Positions 57,808 through 64,000 of a DNA stretch of 64,000 nt are shown piece after piece. The translations under genes were made by a program, and so were the position numbers. Source of the stretch: Actinomadura terrae. GTDB lineage: Bacteria > Actinomycetota > Actinomycetes > Streptosporangiales > Streptosporangiaceae. The notes under the pieces were generated by a model. It was not told the origin of the DNA. It worked only from the letters and a program-made list of their open reading frames with translations, and searched no databases. The DNA lies in the NCBI RefSeq assembly GCF_022751215.1, contig NZ_JAICDG010000001.1:1488001-1552000 (forward strand). The letters run 5' to 3'. Each line of letters opens with the position of its first letter. Position 1 is the stretch's first letter.

Positions 57808-59028
57808 GTGACCGGGACCGGGGGCGGGCAGGGCCTGGAGGTCGCGCTGTGGCGCGCGGTCGCGGTGTACCGGGTCGCGGCGCTCGGCTACGCGGCCGTG
57901 GTGATCGCGATGAACTACGACGGCTACGCGCGGCCGTGGGGCGGCTGGGCCGTCCTCGCCGTGATGGCCGCGTGGACGGCGTACACGGTGCTCGCCTACC
58001 GCGACCAGCGCCGCCGCGGCTGGCCGCTGCTGATCGCCGACCTCGCGGTCGCGGTCGGCTGCGTGCTCGCGACCGCGTGGGTGGAGCGGGCGGAGAACAT
58101 CGCCGACGGGCGTCCGACGCTGCCGGTGTCGTGGGTCGCGGCGGCGCTGCTGGCGTGGGCGGTCGCGGGCGGGCGGCGCGTCGGGCTCACCGCGGCGGCC
58201 GTGCTGTCGGCCGCGAACCTGCTGGTGCACGCCCTCGCGCGGACGAGCGGCGGGATGAACCGCACCACCTTCAACGCGATCGTGCTGCTGTTCCTGGCGG
58301 GCCTGGTCGTCGGGCACGTCGTCCGGCTGGCGCTGGAGGCCGAGGCGCGGCTGGCGCGGGCCGTGGAGATGGAGTCGGCGACCCGGGAGCGCGAGCGCCT
58401 CGCCCGCCGCATCCACGACTCGGTGCTCCAGGTGCTCGCGATGGTGCAGCGGCGCGGCGGAGAACTGGGCGGTGAGGCGGCCGAGCTGGGCCGGCTCGCG
58501 GGGGAGCAGGAGGCGGCGCTGCGCGCCATGATCGGGACCGCGCCGTCCGTCGCGGCGGTCGTGGACGCCGCCGTCGACGGGACGCGCGGCGGGCAGGGGC
58601 GGCTCGTCGACCTGCGCCCCCTGCTGGCGGCCCACGCGTCCCCCTCGGTGACCGTGTCGGCCCCGGCGACCGAGGTGCGGCTGCCCGAGCACGCGGCGGG
58701 CGAGGTCGCGGCGGCGGTGGCGGCGGCGCTGGACAACGTCCGCCGGCACTGCGGCGAGGCGACCCGCGCCTGGGTGCTGCTGGAGGACGACGGCGCTGGC
58801 GCGGTGACGGTCAGCGTCCGCGACGACGGCCCCGGCATGCCGCCCGACCGGCTCGCGCTCGCCGCCGCCGACGGGCGGCTGGGCGTCGCGCAGTCGATCC
58901 GGGGCCGCATCCGCGACCTCGGCGGGACGGTGTCGATCGTGTCGGAGCCCGGGGAAGGAACCGAGATTGAGATGACCGTCAAGGAGCCGTTCCGGGGGGC
59001 GTGGGGGGTCGTCCCCCCACAAAAATAG
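57808..59028 (+). CDS. macS: Sensor histidine kinase, MacS-like
   Basis: A 406-residue NarL-type kinase. The N-terminal ~170 residues hold five or six transmembrane helices (DUF5931-like). The dimerisation and phospho-acceptor helix is ERERLARRIHDSVLQVLAMVQRRG with His near residue 197. The ATPase domain has AALDNVRRHCGEATRAWV, VRDDGPGMP and PGEGTEIEMTV. It pairs with the next gene. The last dozen codons ([12 protein letters not shown]) are formed by a dispersed palindromic repeat, so the C-terminus is recent. The start is GTG. Confidence 0.9.
   Translation: MTGTGGGQGLEVALWRAVAVYRVAALGYAAVVIAMNYDGYARPWGGWAVLAVMAAWTAYTVLAYRDQRRRGWPLLIADLAVAVGCVLATAWVERAENIADGRPTLPVSWVAAALLAWAVAGGRRVGLTAAAVLSAANLLVHALARTSGGMNRTTFNAIVLLFLAGLVVGHVVRLALEAEARLARAVEMESATRERERLARRIHDSVLQVLAMVQRRGGELGGEAAELGRLAGEQEAALRAMIGTAPSVAAVVDAAVDGTRGGQGRLVDLRPLLAAHASPSVTVSAPATEVRLPEHAAGEVAAAVAAALDNVRRHCGEATRAWVLLEDDGAGAVTVSVRDDGPGMPPDRLALAAADGRLGVAQSIRGRIRDLGGTVSIVSEPGEGTEIEMTVKEPFRGAWGVVPPQK
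58988..59021 (-). repeat. 34-base palindromic dispersed repeat, copy B
   Basis: An inverted copy of the element at 34256-34289 with one mismatch in 34. It overlaps the 3' coding end of the MacS-like kinase gene. The 8-bp stem with a four-base loop could also act as a terminator between kinase and regulator. Confidence 0.75.
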
Positions 59029-59070
59029 GGTGCGGGGGTTGCGGGGCGTATTCAGCCGTAGGGTGAGGGC

Positions 59071-59736
59071 GTGAGCGAGGTTCCCCTCAGGGTCATGGTC
59101 GTCGACGATCATCCGATGTGGCGCGAGTCGGTCGCCCGCGACCTGGCCGAGGCCGGGTACGAGGTGGTCGGGACGGCGGGAGACGGCCGCACGGCGGTGC
59201 GGGTCGCCGCCGCGGCGCGCCCGGTGGTCGCGGTCGTCGACCTCCAGCTCCCCGACATCAGCGGCGTCGAGGTGACCCGGCACCTGGCCGCCGCCGACCC
59301 GCCCGTCCGCGTGCTGGTGCTGTCGGCCAGCGGCGAGCAGCAGGACGTCCTGGAGGCGGTCAAGGCGGGCGCGACCGGCTACCTGCTGAAGTCCGCCGCG
59401 CGCGAGGAGTTCCTGGACGCGGTCCGGCGGACGGCGGAGGGCGACGCGGTCTTCACCCCGGGGCTCGCCGGGCTCGTCCTCGGCGAGTACCGCAGGCTCG
59501 CGGCGGCCCCCGCCCGCGCCGACGACGGCGCGCCCCGCCTCACCGACCGCGAGACCGAGGTGCTGCGGCTCGTCGCCAAGGGGCTGACGTACAAGCAGAT
59601 CGCGCAGCGGCTCGTCCTGTCCCACCGGACCGTCCAGAACCACGTGCAGAACACCCTGGGAAAGCTCCAGTTGCACAACCGCGTGGAACTCGTCCGATAC
59701 GCCATAGAAAAGGGGCTCGATCGGGAGGCGGACTAG
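59071..59736 (+). CDS. macR: NarL/FixJ response regulator, MacR-like
   Basis: A 221-residue regulator. The receiver domain has the acidic pair VVDDHP (about residue 11), the phospho-Asp in VVDLQLPDISG (about 58) and the conserved Lys in GYLLKSAA. The C-terminal LuxR-type helix-turn-helix is LTDRETEVLRLVAKGLTYKQIAQRLVLSHRTVQNHVQNTLGKL. Streptomyces MacRS controls membrane lipoprotein genes; here the pair sits beside plsC. TAGGGT at 59059-59064 lies 6 bases before the GTG, suggesting its own leaderless transcript despite the adjacent kinase. Confidence 0.92.
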   Translation: MSEVPLRVMVVDDHPMWRESVARDLAEAGYEVVGTAGDGRTAVRVAAAARPVVAVVDLQLPDISGVEVTRHLAAADPPVRVLVLSASGEQQDVLEAVKAGATGYLLKSAAREEFLDAVRRTAEGDAVFTPGLAGLVLGEYRRLAAAPARADDGAPRLTDRETEVLRLVAKGLTYKQIAQRLVLSHRTVQNHVQNTLGKLQLHNRVELVRYAIEKGLDREAD

Positions 59737-59750
59737 GGTCCGTCCGGCTA

Positions 59751-59762
59751 TGGTCTAGACCA
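59751..59762. promoter_or_regulatory. dre-like palindrome (DasR-type operator) upstream of phosphofructokinase
   Basis: TGGTCTAGACCA is a perfect 12-base palindrome identical to the core of the DasR consensus ACTGGTCTAGACCACT. It lies 109 bases before the pfk start, immediately after the macR stop. DasR is a GntR repressor of amino-sugar use in actinomycetes; binding here is inferred. Confidence 0.6.
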
Positions 59763-59870
59763 ATGGCGGCGCGCCGGGAGCCCCGGCGAATGCCCCGAGG
59801 GGCCGTGTGCGGACGGCTAGTCTGACCACGTGATCGAGGGAGGATCCCGGTGACGGGAGAGGGAGAGGGC

Positions 59871-60896
<1,026 letters not shown>

Positions 60897-60901
60897 CGTG
60901 T

Positions 60902-60916
60902 CCCCCTCCTGGGGGG
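60902..60916 (+). terminator. Short terminator after phosphofructokinase
   Basis: CCCCC and GGGGG around a TCCT loop (with a flanking T-A pair) lie 6 bases past the stop. The stem is compact and there is no strong U tract. Confidence 0.5.
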
Positions 60917-61019
60917 AACAGGTTTACGCGGTCGCGGCGTTGCCGACTGTGGGCCACACTAGAGGGGCCCCGCCACCGTCCCGCCCGGCCCGTTCGGGTT
61001 CCCGCCAGGAGGATCACGC

Positions 61020-62243
61020 ATGACCACGCTCGACACCGCGCCCGCCGCCGTCCGGGAGGCGCCGGTCGACGGCGAGCCGTGCGTGCTGCTGAAGCTGGGC
61101 GAGGTCGTGCTGAAGGGCAAGAACCGCGAGCTGTTCGAGCGGCGCCTCGCCGACAACGTCCGGATGGCCTGCCGCCCGATCGCCCGGGTGGACGTGATCA
61201 GGCGGCACGGCGTGTTCATCGTCCGCACCAAGGACGCCGACCCCGCCACCGTCGACCGGCTCGCGCAGCGCATCACCGACGTCATGGGCATCGTCTGGGC
61301 GCACCGCGCCTGGCGCGTCGGCAAGGACCTCGCCAGCGTCGAGCGCGCCGCCCTGGAGCTGATGGACGGCCGGATCGGCGCGTTCGCCGTCCGGTCCCGG
61401 CGCCGCGACAAGCGGTTCCCGATGACCTCCACCGAGCTCGACCGGCACGTCGGCGGCCTCGTCGCCGACCGGTACGGGCAGCCGGTCCGGCTGAAGGACC
61501 CCGACCACACGCTGTCGATCGAGGTCGACCGCGACGAGGTGTTCGTGTTCTCCGGCGGGCTCCCCGGCCAGGGCGGCCTGCCGGTCGGCATGAGCGGCCG
61601 CGCGCTGGTGCTGATGTCGGGCGGCATCGACTCGCCCGTCGCCGCGTACCGGATGATGCGCCGCGGCCTGCGCGTCGACTACCTGCACTTCTCCGGCATG
61701 CCCTTCACCGGCCCCGAGTCGATCTACAAGGCGTACGCGCTGGTCCGCGAGCTGGACAAGTTCCAGGGCGGGTCGCGGCTGTTCGTCGTCCCGTTCGGCA
61801 AGGCCCAGCAGCAGATCAAGTCCTCGGGCGCCGACCGGCTCGCGGTGATCGCGCAGCGCCGGCTGATGCTGCGCACCGGCGAGGTCCTCGCCCGCCGGCT
61901 GCGCGGCGCGGCGCTGATCACCGGCGACGCGCTCGGCCAGGTGTCCAGCCAGACCCTCACCAACATCACCGCGCTGGACGACGCGGTCGAGCTGCCGATC
62001 CTGCGCCCCCTCGTCGGCATGGACAAGGTCGAGATCATGGACCAGGCCCGCCGCATCCGGACACTGACGATCTCCGAGCTGCCCGACGAGGACTGCTGCA
62101 CGGTGCTCGCGCCCCGCCGCGCCGAGACCAAGGCGAAGATCGACGACCTCCGCCAGATCGAGAAGCGCCTGGACGTGGGCGAACTGGCCGACCAGCTCGC
62201 CGCCTCCGTCCAGGAGCACCGCCCGGTCTACGGCTCTGCTTGA
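61020..62243 (+). CDS. thiI: tRNA 4-thiouridine synthetase
   Basis: A 407-residue tRNA-modifying enzyme. The N-terminal ferredoxin-like and THUMP domains (LLKLGEVVLKGKNRELFERRL; IGAFAVRSRRRDKRFP) span about residues 1-175. The PP-loop ATPase domain starts at LVLMSGGIDSPVAAYRMM (about 198) and includes GDALGQVSSQTLTN and EDCCTVLAPR. There is no C-terminal rhodanese domain, so sulfur must come from another carrier; the desulfurase/TusA pair at 12-13.6 kb is a possible source (inference). AGGAGGATC lies before the ATG. Confidence 0.95.
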   Translation: MTTLDTAPAAVREAPVDGEPCVLLKLGEVVLKGKNRELFERRLADNVRMACRPIARVDVIRRHGVFIVRTKDADPATVDRLAQRITDVMGIVWAHRAWRVGKDLASVERAALELMDGRIGAFAVRSRRRDKRFPMTSTELDRHVGGLVADRYGQPVRLKDPDHTLSIEVDRDEVFVFSGGLPGQGGLPVGMSGRALVLMSGGIDSPVAAYRMMRRGLRVDYLHFSGMPFTGPESIYKAYALVRELDKFQGGSRLFVVPFGKAQQQIKSSGADRLAVIAQRRLMLRTGEVLARRLRGAALITGDALGQVSSQTLTNITALDDAVELPILRPLVGMDKVEIMDQARRIRTLTISELPDEDCCTVLAPRRAETKAKIDDLRQIEKRLDVGELADQLAASVQEHRPVYGSA

Positions 62244-62333
62244 TTCGATCTCGGCCCAGCGTGCTCGCCTGGCGGCTCGCAGGCTGACCGATCTCGTGCG
62301 AGCGCGTGATCGTTGAGGTTGTCGCGGGGGTGA

Positions 62334-62356
62334 CCTGGCCCCCTGAGGGGCCCAGG
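62334..62356. terminator. Bidirectional terminator between thiI and the DUF5954 gene
   Basis: CCTGGCCCC pairs with GGGGCCCAGG with one bulge and a short loop, between convergent genes. It ends 6 bases from the DUF5954 stop. Confidence 0.65.
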
Positions 62357-62361
62357 GCTGC

Positions 62362-63267
62362 TCAGTAGACGCTGTCGAAGTCGTCCGGGCGGGGCGGTTC
62401 GGGGCCGTCCGGGCCGATGAGCGTGATCCGCTCGATGCGGACGATGCGGAACCGGCGGCCCGCGGCCTGCACGCCGTTGCGGCGCGGCTCGTCCTCCATC
62501 AGGTCGGCGGCCTCGGTGTACTCGGCGAGCGCGGCCGGGGTGGGCTGCTCCACGGCCGGGATCACGTGCCGGAAGTAGGTCACGAGCGCGGCGCGGGCCT
62601 GGCGCGGGGTGTCGTGCAGCCGCCCGATCGGGCGCCAGCGGCCGCCGAGCCGCTCGGCGACCGTGAACGCGGGCGCGAGGGCGATCGGGGTGAGGAACGC
62701 GCCGGACGGCTCGTTGCCCGTCGCGGCCGCCGCGTCCAGCACCTGGCACAGCAGTTCGGCGGTGGTGAGGTCGGAGGCGGCCCGGTCCTCGGGCAGCAGG
62801 TCGTAGGGGCGGGCCGGGACGGCGCGCCGGTCGGCCGGGTGCGGGTCGAGGTCGGTGGGGCGCGGCGGCTCGGGGCCGTCGGGGCCGGTGCGGACGAGCT
62901 GCTCGATCCGGACGATGCGGAACCGGCGCCCGTCGGCCGTCACGTCGTCGGCGGGGGAGTCGCGCAGCAGGCCGGAGGCCTCCCGCAGCTCCCGCGCGGG
63001 CACGCCCTCGGTGAGGGCCGCGCGGTCGTCGAGGTGGTCGGCGAGCAGCTCGCGGGCGCCCTGGGGGAGCGGGTCGCAGGGGCAGAGGATCTGCCAGCCG
63101 CCGGGGACGTGCTCGGCGGCGGTGAACAGCGCGCCGACGACCACGAGTTCGGGATAGGCGGCGATGGAGCGGCAGGCGTCCGCGAGCATCACCGCGGCGA
63201 CCGGATCGATTCCGTCCAGATTGTCCGGGAAAAGCCGCCCCCCGGCGTCCCCATCGCCCGTAGTCAT
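62362..63267 (-). CDS. DUF5954-like protein with internal duplication
   Basis: A ~301-residue soluble protein. Two copies of a ~30-residue unit occur: GRRFRIVRIEQLVRTGPDGP near residue 112 and GRRFRIVRIERITLIGPDGP near residue 270, each followed by EPPRPxDxD. Each is preceded by a helical segment with LLxDxLDD-like or AALAEYTEAADLM sequences, so the whole protein looks like two diverged repeats. It matches DUF5954 proteins of actinomycetes; the function is unknown. The start is uncertain (ATG 63267 or 63279). Confidence 0.8.
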   Translation of the reverse strand: MTTGDGDAGGRLFPDNLDGIDPVAAVMLADACRSIAAYPELVVVGALFTAAEHVPGGWQILCPCDPLPQGARELLADHLDDRAALTEGVPARELREASGLLRDSPADDVTADGRRFRIVRIEQLVRTGPDGPEPPRPTDLDPHPADRRAVPARPYDLLPEDRAASDLTTAELLCQVLDAAAATGNEPSGAFLTPIALAPAFTVAERLGGRWRPIGRLHDTPRQARAALVTYFRHVIPAVEQPTPAALAEYTEAADLMEDEPRRNGVQAAGRRFRIVRIERITLIGPDGPEPPRPDDFDSVY

Positions 63268-63422
63268 GCCGGATATCATCCTCGCCGGGATCGGTTCTGG
63301 CGAGTGGTTCAGACCAATTTGTTACTGCGGGGTCTGTCTCGCCTTTCCCGTCCCCGGACGCGATGCTCCGGCGGGCTCGCACGGGCCGGCACGGACTCGC
63401 GCGGGCCCGCCGGAGCGGTCCG

Positions 63423-64000
63423 CTACCGCCGCGCGGGCAGGACCAGGACGACCAGGCTCGCCGCCAGCAGCGCGAGGCCGCCGAGGGCGACCGCGCCGAG
63501 GTGCTCGCCGAGGACGGCCGTCCCGAGCACCGCCGCCACGGCCGGTTCGGCGAGCGTCAGCGTCGTCGCCGTGGTCGCGGAGGTGGTGCGCAGGCCGCGG
63601 GTGAACAGCACGTACCCGCCGCCGGTCGTGACCGCGCCCAGGTAGAGCGCGGTCAGCGCGCCCGGCCCGGTGAGCAGCCAGCCGATCGGCTCCAGCGCCA
63701 GGACGGGCAGCAGCACGACGCCCGCCGCGCCGAACAGCGCCCCCGCGACGGCCCGGTCGTCCTCGCCGCGGGCGATCAGCGTGGACGCCGCCGTCGCGTA
63801 CACCGCGTACGCGAGCCCGGCCAGCAGCGCCAGGGCGATCCCGCCCGGCTCGATCCCGGCGTCCCGGCCGCCGCCGACCAGCGCCGCGCAGCCGCCGACC
63901 GCGCCCGCCGTCGCCAGCGCCCAGCGCCGCGACGGCGCGCTCCGCCGGGTCGCCAGGCCGATCAGCCCGGCGAAGGCGGGCGCGCTGCCGATCGTGACGA
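63423..64000 (-). CDS. EamA/DMT-family transporter (N-terminus cut by window edge)
   Basis: The C-terminal ~192 residues of a ten-helix drug/metabolite transporter. Hydrophobic helices alternate with short loops (ALALLAGLAYAVYATAASTLI; ALYLGAVTTGGGYVLFTRGL; TLAEPAVAAVLGTAVLGEHLG; GGLALLAASLVVLVLP). The TLAEPAVAAVLG helix with Glu-Pro is the hallmark of the second EamA repeat. The open frame continues through the right edge. The substrate is unknown. Confidence 0.88.
   Translation of the reverse strand, partial: VTIGSAPAFAGLIGLATRRSAPSRRWALATAGAVGGCAALVGGGRDAGIEPGGIALALLAGLAYAVYATAASTLIARGEDDRAVAGALFGAAGVVLLPVLALEPIGWLLTGPGALTALYLGAVTTGGGYVLFTRGLRTTSATTATTLTLAEPAVAAVLGTAVLGEHLGAVALGGLALLAASLVVLVLPARR

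Noticed and set aside
57652..59676. 674-codon frame antisense to macS and macR
   Set aside because: Both sense genes have complete kinase and regulator motifs. The antisense product is Arg/Pro/His-rich with no domain.

Overview
The window is chromosomal DNA from a high-GC actinomycete. Gene content and neighbourhood fit Actinomadura or a related member of the Thermomonosporaceae/Streptosporangiales. The evidence is very high GC at third codon positions, frequent GTG and TTG starts, an actinobacterial aa3-bc1 respiratory supercomplex (ctaC-ctaD-ctaF and ctaE-qcrCAB, with a diheme QcrC), a PimB-type mannosyltransferase, L,D-transpeptidase and NlpC/P60 wall enzymes, a MacRS-type two-component pair, and a gene order that, from memory, resembles the Mycobacterium tuberculosis block Rv2182c-Rv2204c. 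It reads as conserved core chromosome: no integrase, transposase, phage gene, CRISPR array, rRNA or tRNA was recognised.

Layout. 1-4.3 kb: a truncated cobU, an ECF sigma factor with a translationally coupled membrane protein, and a divergent secreted protein; the two divergent transcription units have matching promoter-like motifs. 4.4-6.0 kb: aldo/keto reductase and a DUF3043 membrane protein. 6.2-8.9 kb: envelope-stress operon pspA-pspAA-htpX-pspAB. 8.9-13.6 kb: nadA, an ErpA-type Fe-S carrier, an adenosine-kinase-like PfkB kinase, and a coupled cysteine desulfurase/TusA pair. 13.7-16.6 kb: ctaC-ctaD-ctaF, closed by an excellent intrinsic terminator. 16.7-22.4 kb: cell-envelope genes (L,D-transpeptidase, two overlapping membrane metallopeptidase genes, NlpC/P60 endopeptidase) and a c-di-AMP (ydaO/yuaA) riboswitch in the 640-base gap upstream of the metallopeptidases. 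22.5-27.1 kb: NYN-domain protein, DnaQ/UvrC-like nuclease, rhomboid, stand-alone Lrp ligand domain. 27.1-32.6 kb: a Cache protein, a GntR/FCD regulator and a divergent PotABCD-type ABC importer with an AT-rich operator. 32.6-38.9 kb: trpD, a receiver-like protein and ctaE-qcrC-qcrA-qcrB. 38.9-42.6 kb: PimB-like glycosyltransferase, a hypothetical protein and a class B PBP. 42.8-48.7 kb: an uncommon set made of a degenerate LytM-like protein, a cytochrome b561-like membrane protein, a NuoF-ferredoxin fusion, a DUF4142 protein and a DUF1996 protein. 48.8-55.7 kb: SDR, FadD15-like acyl-CoA ligase, CutC, metallophosphoesterase, SRPBCC protein, ROK glucokinase with a small upstream partner, and an EEP-family protein. 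55.9-64 kb: membrane protein, PlsC acyltransferase, MacS/MacR-like two-component system, a 6-phosphofructokinase with PPi-type signature residues behind a DasR-like palindrome, ThiI, a DUF5954 protein and a truncated EamA transporter.

How the genes work together. Most of the window serves respiration (terminal oxidase, bc1 complex, Fe-S and sulfur supply) and envelope maintenance (Psp, HtpX, wall hydrolases and transpeptidases, PIM lipids, phospholipid acylation). Central sugar metabolism (glucokinase, phosphofructokinase) sits at the right. The points most worth following up are the c-di-AMP riboswitch next to an atypical target, the b561/NuoF-ferredoxin/DUF4142/DUF1996 set, the matched divergent ECF promoters, the PPi-type phosphofructokinase behind a dre-like palindrome, and a 34-base palindromic repeat present twice, once inside the 3' end of the macS-like gene.
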